A model generated the notes under the pieces. That model searched no databases, had not been told where the DNA came from, and saw nothing but the letters and a program-made list of their open reading frames with translations. Positions 32,111-39,376 of a stretch of DNA of 39,933 nucleotides are shown here, piece after piece; positions within the stretch are counted from its first letter, which is position 1; each line of letters starts with the position of its first letter. Made by a program: the position numbers and the translations under genes. Source of the stretch: Candidatus Saccharimonadota bacterium (lineage in GTDB: Bacteria; Patescibacteriota; Saccharimonadia; Saccharimonadales; Saccharimonadaceae); contig JAFWMR010000012.1 in assembly GCA_017513905.1 (NCBI GenBank), positions 1 through 39,933 on the forward strand, read 5' to 3'.

Positions 32111-32409
32111 TATGCTCCTTCCTTTCCAGCAGCGGCAGCAGCTTCAGCAGCTTTTTTACCACCGTGGCGTTTGAATTTACGGGTAGGGGCAAACTCTCCG
32201 AGTTTATGACCGACCATGTTCTCTGCAATGAGGACTGGGACGTGGGTTTTGCCGTTATGTACGGCAATGGTGCGACCGACCATCTCTGGGGAGATGGTAG
32301 ATTGGCGAGCCCAGGTCTTGATAACGGTACGATCTTCGAGGGAGAGGGCCTTGATCTTCTTTTCTAGCTTGTAGTCCACGAAAGGACCTTTTTTCAAACT
32401 ACGAGACAT
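32110..32409 (-). CDS. rpsS: 30S ribosomal protein S19
   Basis: S19 sits in the 30S head and contacts S13. The 99 residues start [19 protein letters not shown] and include [24 protein letters not shown] and [17 protein letters not shown]. The short Ala-rich tail is ordinary for this family. The start overlaps the L2 stop by one base. Confidence 0.97.
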   Translation of the reverse strand: MSRSLKKGPFVDYKLEKKIKALSLEDRTVIKTWARQSTISPEMVGRTIAVHNGKTHVPVLIAENMVGHKLGEFAPTRKFKRHGGKKAAEAAAAAGKEGA

Positions 32410-33245
32410 TATTTCCTCTTTCCTTCGTGACGACTACGCACGATCATTTTATTAGTTTTCTTATTATGACGAGTACGATAACCCAAGGTGAGCTGACCCC
32501 ACGGAGTACGTGGTGCTTTGCCAGAACCGTGACGACCGCCGTCACCACCACCGTGTGGGTGGTCGGTAGCGTTTTGTACGACACCGCGGACGGTTGGACG
32601 AATGCCCTTGCGGCGATTGCGGCCAGCGGCGCCTTTCTTAACGTTCTGGTGTTGGATATTGCCGACTGTACCAATGCTGGCTTCGCAGGTCTCGAGGACT
32701 TTGCGGACTTCGCCGGAAGGCATACGAAGAGTGGCGTAACCGTCTTCGCGAGCCATGAGCTGAGCGGAGGAACCAGCAGCGCGGACCATTTGGGCGCCCT
32801 TGCCTGGTGTAAGTTCGATACCATAGACGAAGGTACCGACAGGGATCTTGGCGAGTGGGAGGCGGTTGGATGTTTCAACTGCGACATCCTCACCTGTTTC
32901 GAAGGTGGATCCCTTAGCCATTTCGGTATTAGCGATTACGTAGTAGTAATTTCCGTCTTGGTCTTTAACGCGAGCGATGCGAGCAGAACGGTTTGGATCG
33001 TACTCGATTTCTTCAACGGTGAGCTTGAGACCATTAGGAAGGTTGTGGCTCAATAAGCGATAGTGACGCTTGACACCACCACCACGATGACGAACAGTGA
33101 TGCGACCTTGATTGTTCTTGCCGGCCTGTTGCTTCTTAGCAAGCGTGAGAGACTTTAATGGCTTCTTGGTTGTGATTTGATCGAAGTCCTGTGTTGTCTT
33201 CTGGCGCTGCGCCGGAGTGGTCGGGCGATAGGCTTTAATTGACAT
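32409..33245 (-). CDS. rplB: 50S ribosomal protein L2
   Basis: L2 is essential for subunit association and peptidyl transfer. The 278-residue length is usual. [13 protein letters not shown] (about 52-64) and the catalytic-centre region [18 protein letters not shown] (about 222-239) with its invariant His are present. It shares one base with the rplW stop. Confidence 0.97.
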   Translation of the reverse strand: MSIKAYRPTTPAQRQKTTQDFDQITTKKPLKSLTLAKKQQAGKNNQGRITVRHRGGGVKRHYRLLSHNLPNGLKLTVEEIEYDPNRSARIARVKDQDGNYYYVIANTEMAKGSTFETGEDVAVETSNRLPLAKIPVGTFVYGIELTPGKGAQMVRAAGSSAQLMAREDGYATLRMPSGEVRKVLETCEASIGTVGNIQHQNVKKGAAGRNRRKGIRPTVRGVVQNATDHPHGGGDGGRHGSGKAPRTPWGQLTLGYRTRHNKKTNKMIVRSRHEGKRK

Positions 33246-33691
33246 TATTTATTCTCCTTGTCTGCTTTCTTGTCGGCCTTTTTGGCTTCCTTTGCGCTGA
33301 CTTTAGTTTCTTTCTTATCTTCGGGAGTTTCGAAAACCTTGATACTATTACCTTCAGCAAGTGTCACATAAGCTAACTTATGATCACGGCGGAAGGCGGT
33401 GCCAGGATAGGCATGCTTGCCACGAGAGAAGCGGCACTTTTTGCCTTTGCGGGTAAGAGTGCGAACATCTGTGACTTTGACATTGTAATCTTTTTCAACA
33501 CGAGCTTTGATAGCTTGTTTGGATGTTTCTTCAGTAACGAAGAAAGCATATGTGCGCTTTCCTTGCTCGAGATAGGTTTTCTCGGTGGCACGCGGTTGGA
33601 GGAGATTAAGGATGATTTTGTTTCCTTGTGACTCCTTCTTGGCTTTCTTGTCGGTCTTGACGGTAGTTTTGACTGCAGTATCTTTAGCCAT
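33245..33691 (-). CDS. rplW: 50S ribosomal protein L23
   Basis: L23 lies at the tunnel exit and is a docking site for trigger factor and SRP. The core, about residues 27-115 (LLQPRATEKTYLEQGKRTYAF ... VEKDYNVKVTDVRTLT), is recognisable. At 148 residues it has Lys-rich extensions at both ends, so it is longer than the usual 95-100. A gap of 2 bases separates it from rplD. Confidence 0.93.
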   Translation of the reverse strand: MAKDTAVKTTVKTDKKAKKESQGNKIILNLLQPRATEKTYLEQGKRTYAFFVTEETSKQAIKARVEKDYNVKVTDVRTLTRKGKKCRFSRGKHAYPGTAFRRDHKLAYVTLAEGNSIKVFETPEDKKETKVSAKEAKKADKKADKENK

Positions 33692-33693
33692 AA

Positions 33694-34323
33694 TTATTCC
33701 TCTTTCCCTTCTGTCTTAGTCTCACCGAGGAGCCAGTTTTCAATTTCTGGTAAGGATTTCTCCGTGATGATGATTCGATCAGCGCTGAGAATATCAAAGA
33801 CGTTTAGATAAGTAGGACGGACAACCTTAACGTTGTTGAGATTGCTGGTGGCACGAATTACAAGCTCATCCTTGACAGGAACGACTAAGAGAACACAGCC
33901 TTCGTTCTCGATCTTGTTTTTAGTAAACATAGCGAGAGTTTCTTTAGTTTTACCGTTTGGACAATCGAAAGTATCGATGATGGTAACCTTCTTGTCTTTG
34001 TTTTGTAGGCTGAGGGCTTGGCGAACAGCGAGTTTCTTAGAATTCTTTGCAATCTTCTTCTCGAAATTTTCTTCACCAGTGCGGCCAAAGGCAACACCAC
34101 CGTGGCGCCAGATTGGGTTGCGGGTAGAGCCGAAACGAGCGCGTCCGGTACCTTTTTGCTTCCATGGCTTCTTGCCACCACCACTAACTTCGCCACGCTT
34201 CAAAGTTTTGGCGTGAGAAGAGCGAGAATTTGCAAGATAGGAATCATAGGCGAGTTTTAGTAGTTCGTGGTTTTCGACTTCGATGCCGAAAATTTCTTTG
34301 TTGAGTTTTACTGAATCGGCCAT
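33694..34323 (-). CDS. rplD: 50S ribosomal protein L4
   Basis: L4 reaches into the exit tunnel, and in many bacteria it also regulates its own operon. The 209 residues include KTLKRGEVSGGGKKPWKQKGTGRARFGSTRNPIWRHGG-type sequence, the tunnel loop with the invariant KPWKQKGTGRAR (about 52-63). It starts 1 base after rplC. Confidence 0.97.
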   Translation of the reverse strand: MADSVKLNKEIFGIEVENHELLKLAYDSYLANSRSSHAKTLKRGEVSGGGKKPWKQKGTGRARFGSTRNPIWRHGGVAFGRTGEENFEKKIAKNSKKLAVRQALSLQNKDKKVTIIDTFDCPNGKTKETLAMFTKNKIENEGCVLLVVPVKDELVIRATSNLNNVKVVRPTYLNVFDILSADRIIITEKSLPEIENWLLGETKTEGKEE

Positions 34324-34324
34324 A

Positions 34325-34942
34325 TTATTCCTTTCCCTCGATGGTGAGATTACCCTTCTTTGGACCTGGGACTGCGCCCTTGAGGCCTAAGAGGTTGTTT
34401 TCTTTGTCGATGTAGGCGACAACGAGGTTTTTGACGGTCACTTGATCATGACCCATGCGACCAGGCATACGCTTGCCCTTGAAGACCTTTTGAGGATACA
34501 TAGAGCCGATAGAGCCGACTTTTCTAATATCGCCTTTGAAGCCGTGGGTATTGCGAGATTCCTGGAAATTCCAGCGTTTTACTGTACCGGCAAAGCCTTT
34601 ACCTTTGGAAATACCGGTAACGGTGACTTTGTCGCCAAGTTCGAACGCTTCAACAGTAATAGTGTCGCCGAGTTTAACATCAGCGATATCATCGCGACGA
34701 AACTCTTTAAGAACTTTAGGGTTGATGTTTTCTCCAGCCTTTTTGACGTGGCCGGAAACCGACTTGCTCAGATTCTTACCCTTACCAAACCCGAGCTGAA
34801 CAGCGTTATAACCATCGGTTTCGACGGTTTTAATCTGAGTCACTGTAGCTGGGCCGGCTTCAACGATGGTCACAGGGGTGACAACACCATCTTTGCCGAT
34901 GATTTGGGTCATACCAACTTTGGTGCCGAGAATGACTTTCAT
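34325..34942 (-). CDS. rplC: 50S ribosomal protein L3
   Basis: L3 is an early 50S assembly protein near the peptidyl-transferase centre. The 205 residues begin MKVILGTKVGMTQI and include KGKGFAGTVKRWNF and GSIGSMYPQKVFKGKRMPGRMG. It is the first gene of the cluster here. S10, which normally precedes it, is absent. The leader upstream is highly structured. Confidence 0.97.
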   Translation of the reverse strand: MKVILGTKVGMTQIIGKDGVVTPVTIVEAGPATVTQIKTVETDGYNAVQLGFGKGKNLSKSVSGHVKKAGENINPKVLKEFRRDDIADVKLGDTITVEAFELGDKVTVTGISKGKGFAGTVKRWNFQESRNTHGFKGDIRKVGSIGSMYPQKVFKGKRMPGRMGHDQVTVKNLVVAYIDKENNLLGLKGAVPGPKKGNLTIEGKE

Positions 34943-34976
34943 TCTTTCCTTTCCCTTAAATTTAACATTATTAAAT

Positions 34977-35025
34977 CTAGACTTATAAGCAGTTTCTCTT
35001 TGAAGAGACTTGCTTTTTCGTCTAG
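34977..35025 (-). promoter_or_regulatory. Structured leader of the ribosomal-protein cluster
   Basis: An outer stem CTAGAC (34977-34982) with GTCTAG (35020-35025) encloses an imperfect hairpin AGCAaGTCTCTT/AGAGAaACTGCT. It lies between the promoter and the rplC start. By analogy with L4-regulated S10 operons it could be an autoregulatory site, but no family was identified. Confidence 0.5.
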
Positions 35026-35044
35026 GTATAGAAATACGTATATC

Positions 35045-35073
35045 ATTTTATCACAAGATACAAGATTTAGCAA
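35045..35073 (-). promoter_or_regulatory. Promoter of the rplC cluster
   Basis: TTGCTA (35068-35073), 17 bases, TAAAAT (35045-35050). The predicted leader is about 95 bases. Confidence 0.65.
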
Positions 35074-35084
35074 GGGGTGAAATA

Positions 35085-35107
35085 TGAAAAATCCGGCTAT
35101 GCCGGAT
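35085..35107 (-). terminator. Terminator after the 35121 gene
   Basis: ATCCGGC-ATA-GCCGGAT (7-base stem), followed by TTTTTC on the minus strand, immediately upstream of the rplC promoter. Confidence 0.8.
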
Positions 35108-35120
35108 ATATAATAGATAA

Positions 35121-35462
35121 TTAATCGTCGGTGAAATGATAGCCGCTTTTTGCATATAGAGAGTGTAATTTTTTCATGTACTGTTCGTGCTCAGCATTCA
35201 TGGCCGCGATGGATTCATCTTGGATTTCGTCTGCTTTAGATTTGGCTGCTTCAAGTTTAGCATGGATTGTAGCCCACATCTCATGCGAGTCGAGCTTTTC
35301 TTCCAATGTACTAGTGTAACAGTTTTGAAAGAGATCGAAGACTTTGCGATCGTGTTCGGCTTCAATTTCTTGGAGGCGGCTTTTATGCTCCTGGTTGAGC
35401 AGTTCACGCTCTGCTTCTAAAGCTCTTACCCTCCTTCGGCGTTCAAAGAATCCGTGAAACAT
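35121..35462 (-). CDS. Small coiled-coil protein
   Basis: I do not recognise a family. Nearly all 113 residues are predicted helical with heptad spacing. After a basic start (FHGFFERRRRVRALEAER) come Glu/Lys/Gln-rich heptads to about residue 95. One Cys is present. There is no membrane segment. A Shine-Dalgarno AAAGGAG precedes the ATG. It is the left-most unit of the accessory-gene array, with its own promoter and terminator. Confidence 0.7.
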   Translation of the reverse strand: MFHGFFERRRRVRALEAERELLNQEHKSRLQEIEAEHDRKVFDLFQNCYTSTLEEKLDSHEMWATIHAKLEAAKSKADEIQDESIAAMNAEHEQYMKKLHSLYAKSGYHFTDD

Positions 35463-35506
35463 ATGCTATCAACTCCTTTGAAGAGCTAGGTGTAAACCTT
35501 GTTAAT

Positions 35507-35535
35507 AATATATAATGAATAGTTGTTTTGGTCAA
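35507..35535 (-). promoter_or_regulatory. Promoter of the 35462 gene
   Basis: TTGACC (35530-35535), 17 bases, TATATT (35507-35512). The leader is about 40 bases and ends in AAAGGAG. Confidence 0.7.
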
Positions 35536-35645
35536 TATATTGTATCGAAGTTTGTATCCTTGATTTTCTATTGATATTATTATATAGTTTATATTGACGA
35601 TGTCGAGAGATTATGGCATTGTACTTTTATAATAGGGGTGATTTG

Positions 35646-35930
35646 ATGCTAACCTATAAGGTGTTCGAAGCAAGTAACGAAATCCCATCCTACGCCTTTG
35701 AAGAAATCGAGGCAAAGATTAACCGCGTCGCGAAAGTCGGGTTCAGACTCGATAATGTAGAGTTGACCTGTGAAGATCGCGGAGACAGTCAGACTCGACT
35801 TTATTATGTCGTTGCAGTGATGTCTATGACTGGCAAGAAAAACAAACACGGCAAGAAGAGCAAGAAGGATAAGAACGCCAAGAAGGTGAAAGCTACTGAA
35901 ACTGTGGATGAACCCGATAAATCGAATTGA
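35646..35930 (+). CDS. Small basic protein with Lys-rich tail
   Basis: The ATG at 35646 is chosen because GGGGTG lies correctly upstream; a longer frame from 35613 has no such site. The 94 residues have a folded N-terminal part (about 1-60) and a Lys-rich tail (KKNKHGKKSKKDKNAKKVK) that could bind nucleic acid or the ribosome. I do not recognise a family. The promoter is unclear (TTGACG at 35594-35599 is a candidate -35). It is the only plus-strand gene of the array and converges on the 36008 gene, each with its own terminator. Confidence 0.65.
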   Translation: MLTYKVFEASNEIPSYAFEEIEAKINRVAKVGFRLDNVELTCEDRGDSQTRLYYVVAVMSMTGKKNKHGKKSKKDKNAKKVKATETVDEPDKSN

Positions 35931-35947
35931 CTCATACCTACTGTATA

Positions 35948-35970
35948 ACCCCGCTTCGGCGGGGATTTTT
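35948..35970 (+). terminator. Terminator after the 35646 gene
   Basis: CCCCGC-TTCG-GCGGGG followed by ATTTTTG. Confidence 0.88.
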
Positions 35971-35974
35971 GTAT

Positions 35975-35997
35975 AAAAAAGCCTCACTAGGTGAGGC
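35975..35997 (-). terminator. Terminator after the 36008 gene
   Basis: GCCTCAC-CTA-GTGAGGC followed by TTTTTTATAC on the minus strand. Confidence 0.88.
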
Positions 35998-36007
35998 GAA
36001 GGAGTCA

Positions 36008-36502
36008 TTAGATATAATAGTGTTTTTTGATCTGCTTTCCGAGCTCTTTCCAGGTTTCTGGATTACGTTCGTTGAGCAGTCTTTCGACGAGGGCCCTGAT
36101 TTCGGTGGCAACTTGATCTTTTGTCATGCTTTTAAGAGCGGGCACGTCGCTTAAATCTATGACATTTGATGGTAAGTATAGTTCATTCCATGTGCAATTG
36201 AAGGATGGATGTGCAAGTGCATCGAGGTCTGCTAGGTAGTAGAAATATCGAATGTCTGGCAGGATAAGATCTTCGGCGCCATCGACACCTTTGATGACCG
36301 TAGCTTCGTAATACGGCAGAAAAATAGGGAGTTCGGTTCCCTCTTCCATTTTCCGTATTTCCGTTTCAGGGTTAGATTTGACGATTACGTGGGAGAATAA
36401 GGTTTGTCTGATTTTCTGTGAGCGTGGCCGTTCGTTGAGCTTGGCTTTTTTTGCCTGATACGTAGCGATTCTTTTTGCACGCATCTCTACAAGAATGTTC
36501 AG
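36008..36502 (-). CDS. Uncharacterised soluble protein, start codon uncertain
   Basis: I do not recognise a family. About 164 residues, soluble, with a basic N-terminal part (KRIATYQAKKAKLNERPRS) and a mixed alpha/beta body; the C-terminal half has helix-rich EIRALVERLLNER. The Shine-Dalgarno AAAAGGAG ends 8 bases before an in-frame CTG (36502), which I take as the start. A GTG at 36511 overlaps the Shine-Dalgarno itself, and the first ATG (36484) is 21 bases downstream of it. The promoter is at 36549-36576 and the terminator follows 11 bases after the stop. Confidence 0.6.
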   Translation of the reverse strand: MNILVEMRAKRIATYQAKKAKLNERPRSQKIRQTLFSHVIVKSNPETEIRKMEEGTELPIFLPYYEATVIKGVDGAEDLILPDIRYFYYLADLDALAHPSFNCTWNELYLPSNVIDLSDVPALKSMTKDQVATEIRALVERLLNERNPETWKELGKQIKKHYYI

Positions 36503-36548
36503 ATTAATCACTCCTTTTCAATGTGCGTAGTAGAAGACTAGTTATTGT

Positions 36549-36576
36549 ATTATATCATAAATGTAGTTTTTTGCAA
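36549..36576 (-). promoter_or_regulatory. Promoter of the 36008 gene, fused to the upstream terminator
   Basis: TTGCAA (36571-36576), 16 bases, TATAAT (36549-36554). The -35 directly follows the T-tract of the terminator at 36578-36601 (TTTTTC-TTGCAA). Confidence 0.75.
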
Positions 36577-36577
36577 G

Positions 36578-36601
36578 AAAAAGCCCTGCTCGGGGCAGGG
36601 C
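36578..36601 (-). terminator. Terminator after the 36622 gene
   Basis: GCCCTGC-CCCGA-GCAGGGC followed by TTTTTC on the minus strand. Confidence 0.88.
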
Positions 36602-36621
36602 AAAGGGGTGATAGAAATAGT

Positions 36622-36924
36622 TTATTCAATTGGACTCTTGTCTTGATTATCTGTTTGTACTTCTTGCTCTTTTTCCTGTGTTTTGTCTGGGATGATTACG
36701 CAGTCTCTGTACATTGTTAGATATGCCCTAATGAATAAAAAGAGAGGAATACTGACGGTAATTAAGGCGATGAAGAGTAAAATGACGCTGGTTATGGAAT
36801 TGCTTCTGCCGCTGGCGGTGACGGATCCATACCAGACTGCGAAGAGAACTCCAGTTGGAAGTAAGATTGAACTCCATAGACTCGTCGAAAGAAGGGCGCC
36901 AATTGGGTCAAACTTATTTTTCAT
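36622..36924 (-). CDS. Small two-helix membrane protein
   Basis: The ATG at 36924 (MKNKFDP) is chosen for its AGAGGTGAG Shine-Dalgarno; the longer frame from 36948 has none. The 100 residues have two hydrophobic segments (about 15-37 and 46-67) and a charged, Gln/Asp-rich C-terminal tail (about 78-100) that should lie in the cytoplasm. I do not recognise a family. It has its own promoter and terminator. Confidence 0.7.
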   Translation of the reverse strand: MKNKFDPIGALLSTSLWSSILLPTGVLFAVWYGSVTASGRSNSITSVILLFIALITVSIPLFLFIRAYLTMYRDCVIIPDKTQEKEQEVQTDNQDKSPIE

Positions 36925-36967
36925 GTGCTCACCTCTGTTTAGATTCACATCGTAGATGCGTTTTTAT

Positions 36968-36996
36968 ATTATAACATAAGAACCTTTTTTGAGCAA
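36968..36996 (-). promoter_or_regulatory. Promoter of the 36924 gene, fused to the upstream terminator
   Basis: TTGCTC (36991-36996), 17 bases, TATAAT (36968-36973). It abuts the terminator T-tract (TTTTTC-TTGCTC). The leader carries a small GCATC/GATGT hairpin. Confidence 0.75.
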
Positions 36997-36997
36997 G

Positions 36998-37017
36998 AAA
37001 AACCCCGCTAGGCGGGG
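36998..37017 (-). terminator. Terminator after the 37023 gene
   Basis: CCCCGC-CTA-GCGGGG followed by TTTTTC on the minus strand, 6 bases after the stop. Confidence 0.85.
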
Positions 37018-37022
37018 CGTGA

Positions 37023-37580
37023 TTAGCAAGGGGTGCATTCTTTGACGGCGAAATTACCTATACTGCCATAAGTGGGCGAGCTATTGATGCTGGTGTAATC
37101 TCTGAGGTTTCCGTTGATGTTCTCTGAGAAATTGGTGACGTAGCCGTTTTCCCATTTAATTTGGTACCTTTCATCATTCTTGCCGTCCATTGTCTTGACA
37201 AGTATTGTCCCGCTGCTGTATGTTAGTGGGATTTTGAACCAGATGAATTTACGCTCGTCGTGAGGAGTAATCGGATCTGCATCCGACGGGATATAGAAGC
37301 CAAATCCAAGGCATCCGATTTTGATATCAATGGCTCCAAAGCGTAGACTTTTAAAGTCTTCGCCGATTTCGGCAGCGCTAAATAACGGTTCGTATTCCTC
37401 GTTGTGGAACTCAATTTGGGTCTGCTCAGTGTCGATTATGGCCATTCTAGCAAGTTTTTGAAATCTGTCCAAGTCGTTCCATTCTGAATTATTGAAGGTG
37501 ATATCAACATCTGGTAGATAGAGTTTGGAAAATGCGATTAAATAAGCATCAAGCTGTTGACGGTATTCTATTATGCGCAA
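37023..37580 (-). CDS. Uncharacterised soluble protein with C-terminal CxxC
   Basis: I do not recognise a family. About 185 residues, no membrane segment. The N-terminal half is helical (RIIEYRQQLDAYLIAFSKLYLP), the rest beta-rich, and the last residues are ECTPC, a terminal CxxC that could bind metal or be redox-active. The start is taken as the TTG at 37580, because AGAGGTG is correctly spaced for it; a GTG at 37589 lies inside the Shine-Dalgarno. Own promoter and terminator. Confidence 0.6.
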   Translation of the reverse strand: MRIIEYRQQLDAYLIAFSKLYLPDVDITFNNSEWNDLDRFQKLARMAIIDTEQTQIEFHNEEYEPLFSAAEIGEDFKSLRFGAIDIKIGCLGFGFYIPSDADPITPHDERKFIWFKIPLTYSSGTILVKTMDGKNDERYQIKWENGYVTNFSENINGNLRDYTSINSSPTYGSIGNFAVKECTPC

Positions 37581-37631
37581 GTATAACACCTCTTTCTTTT
37601 TTTGATGTGCGAGCCAAAGGCTATACTATAT

Positions 37632-37659
37632 ATTATAACATCTTCTTGATTATAAACAA
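37632..37659 (-). promoter_or_regulatory. Promoter of the 37580 gene, fused to the upstream terminator
   Basis: TTGTTT (37654-37659), 16 bases, TATAAT (37632-37637). It follows the terminator T-tract (TTTTC-TTGTTT). Confidence 0.7.
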
Positions 37660-37680
37660 GAAAACCCCGCCGTAGCGGGG
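37660..37680 (-). terminator. Terminator after the 37695 gene
   Basis: CCCCGC-TACG-GCGGGG followed by TTTTC on the minus strand. Confidence 0.85.
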
Positions 37681-37694
37681 TGAACGAGAATGTA

Positions 37695-38042
37695 CTAGAT
37701 GTGGTTTTCGCATAGACAAAGATAAGCATTGAAGTTAACGATGTGAGCATTGGTCTGATTAACGATGCCGTTTAAGATGATGCATGATTTGATTGCGTCT
37801 TGATTCATAATCGGATCTCTGCGTCGTAAAGCGGTCTGTTGGTAATCGCCAGCCATTTTTGCGCCGGAATAGACTTCTTGTTTGAGTAGTTTAAGCGCAC
37901 GGTCGATTTTTTTGTCGGCGAGAACAATCATGTATTTGTCTGCTTGATTGTATGGACGTGGACAGCTTGCTAAGAGCCCCATAATGCTAACCCATTCTCC
38001 TAACGAATCGACGATAGCCTGGAGTTCGCGAATGTTTTTCAT
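37695..38042 (-). CDS. Small helical protein, paralogue of its upstream neighbour
   Basis: The 115 residues look all-helical and soluble. It resembles the preceding gene product: both have an N-terminal helix, an NRPY/PRPY motif about 30 residues in, then a D..., a LKxLxQ segment, a G(D/N)Y motif and a later helix with Asn-Ala-Tyr. It starts inside the last codon of that gene (ATGA overlap), with AAGGGGGG as Shine-Dalgarno. I do not recognise a family. The two may form a heteromer, which is inference. Confidence 0.7.
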   Translation of the reverse strand: MKNIRELQAIVDSLGEWVSIMGLLASCPRPYNQADKYMIVLADKKIDRALKLLKQEVYSGAKMAGDYQQTALRRRDPIMNQDAIKSCIILNGIVNQTNAHIVNFNAYLCLCENHI

Positions 38043-38434
38043 GTAATCCCCCCTTGCGAACCGACGCGCTCCAGAAGTTGTTGTTGATATGCATTGAATA
38101 GGTCTCCTTGTTCGTCGGCCTGTGTGGCAAGATGTGCGATAGCCTGGCAGACCCCAAGAGCACGAAAGAATTCGGTTTGGCCATTAATTACTGGACATTT
38201 TCCGGAGCGAACATCTGTGGCGACATCTTTGACGTAGTTTCCAACGGAGTTAGATGCATTTGCTATGTCTTGTTGCAAAGCTTTGAGACGTTCAGCCGTC
38301 ATAGGGACTATGGCATTCCAGGCTACCATATCGTAGGCGGTATATGGGCGATTTAGGTTAGAGATTTGGGATATTGTTTTTAGATTATCTTTGATTTGCG
38401 TGAGCTCAGATTCCATTTCTTCTAATGTGCGCAT
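38039..38434 (-). CDS. Small helical protein, paralogue of its downstream neighbour
   Basis: The 131 residues are soluble and helical with an N-terminal coiled coil (MRTLEEMESELTQIKDNLK). NRPY near residue 28, LKALQQD and GNYVKDVA match the downstream protein in order and spacing. A single Cys pair (GKCPV and GVCQA) is present. A Shine-Dalgarno AGGGGGG precedes the ATG. It is the first gene of the only two-gene unit in this array. Confidence 0.7.
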   Translation of the reverse strand: MRTLEEMESELTQIKDNLKTISQISNLNRPYTAYDMVAWNAIVPMTAERLKALQQDIANASNSVGNYVKDVATDVRSGKCPVINGQTEFFRALGVCQAIAHLATQADEQGDLFNAYQQQLLERVGSQGGIT

Positions 38435-38462
38435 GTCTCATCCCCCCTAGTATGATTAGTAT

Positions 38463-38491
38463 ATTATATAATTATTTATCATTTTTGACAA
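38463..38491 (-). promoter_or_regulatory. Promoter of the paralogue pair, fused to the upstream terminator
   Basis: TTGTCA (38486-38491), 17 bases, TATAAT (38463-38468). It follows the terminator T-tract (TTTTC-TTGTCA). Confidence 0.8.
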
Positions 38492-38492
38492 G

Positions 38493-38514
38493 AAAAGGCC
38501 CCACTGGGCCTTTT
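38493..38514 (-). terminator. Terminator after the 38548 gene
   Basis: AAAAGGCCC-AGTG-GGGCCTTTT (read on the minus strand) followed by C-TTG. It is nearly symmetric and could act both ways. Confidence 0.8.
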
Positions 38515-38547
38515 TGAGGGCTTTGCGGGGCTTGTAATGGGGGAGGT

Positions 38548-39252
38548 TTAGAAACGCGCGAGGGGCACGAGCCCGTTGTTGGACTTGTAATATACGACGC
38601 TTTCTTTGCTGATGTAGAACTTGTCTTCCAGTAAATGGACGAAATTCCACATTATCATAGAGAATTCGCCTTCTGGATCGTAGGGTTCAGAGTCTTCTTC
38701 GCTGACGGTCGTTGTTAGCCAAGGATAGAGCTCGAGTGCTGTAGGTTCAACCTTAAGAAATAGCTCGATGAATCGTGTTCTGTGCTCTGGATGAGCCGTG
38801 AGCGTGTACGGATACACACTGTAGAACTCCAGTCTTAGCTTTCCGTACTCGTGATCGTATTCGAATAGCTCATCATCTCCGTAGTCAGGACCGCATTCTA
38901 CGGGTTCGATAGCGGCGGCGGCGGGCGGCTCAGTTTGATAGCTGGGCGCCGGAGCATTGATGGGCGGCTCGGTCTCGAAGATCGCCACGGGGGATTCGGT
39001 GTGAAGAGGCGCGGTGGGACGTGCCACGGGCGACTCCGTCGTGAGCGGGCAGTTTGTCGGCTTAGCCTGAAGAGGCATGGGCGGTTCGGTCGTGTAACTG
39101 GGGAAACCATGAGGTTCCTCCGTTACTACTGCGGTTGGAGCTGCAGTAGGTTCAGAATCGGCCTTTGTACCGATAGCGATTCCGATGGTCAGCGCGAGGG
39201 CGACGATCATAATGATAGACAGCCACAGATAGTGGTTCGCTTTGTTAGACAT
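38548..39252 (-). CDS. Membrane-anchored protein with TEPP/TESP-repeat stalk
   Basis: The ATG at 39252 (MSNKANHYLW) is chosen for its GGGAGGG Shine-Dalgarno; the longer frame from 39342 would begin upstream of the leader. Of 234 residues, about 9-28 form a signal-anchor helix. Residues about 31-118 are a Pro/Thr/Ala-rich stalk with TTEPP, TTESP, HTESP, ETEPP and QTEPP motifs repeated about every 14 residues. Residues about 125-234 form an acidic globular domain. It is probably a surface protein held away from the membrane by the stalk. Function unknown. Confidence 0.75.
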   Translation of the reverse strand: MSNKANHYLWLSIIMIVALALTIGIAIGTKADSEPTAAPTAVVTEEPHGFPSYTTEPPMPLQAKPTNCPLTTESPVARPTAPLHTESPVAIFETEPPINAPAPSYQTEPPAAAAIEPVECGPDYGDDELFEYDHEYGKLRLEFYSVYPYTLTAHPEHRTRFIELFLKVEPTALELYPWLTTTVSEEDSEPYDPEGEFSMIMWNFVHLLEDKFYISKESVVYYKSNNGLVPLARF

Positions 39253-39313
39253 GGTATACCCTCCCTGTAAAGGTACGTAGTCAGAGATGTTTCTTAACAA
39301 CTCTGCTACGCTC

Positions 39314-39342
39314 ATTATAGCACATTTTGTTAAAAAAGTCAA
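39314..39342 (-). promoter_or_regulatory. Promoter of the 39252 gene
   Basis: TTGACT (39337-39342), 17 bases, TATAAT (39314-39319). The leader of about 55 bases has a long 5' hairpin (CGTAG-CAGAG with CTCTGA-CTACG). Confidence 0.8.
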
Positions 39343-39376
39343 TAATGCTTAAGGCAATTGCGCTAGTAAACAGGTA

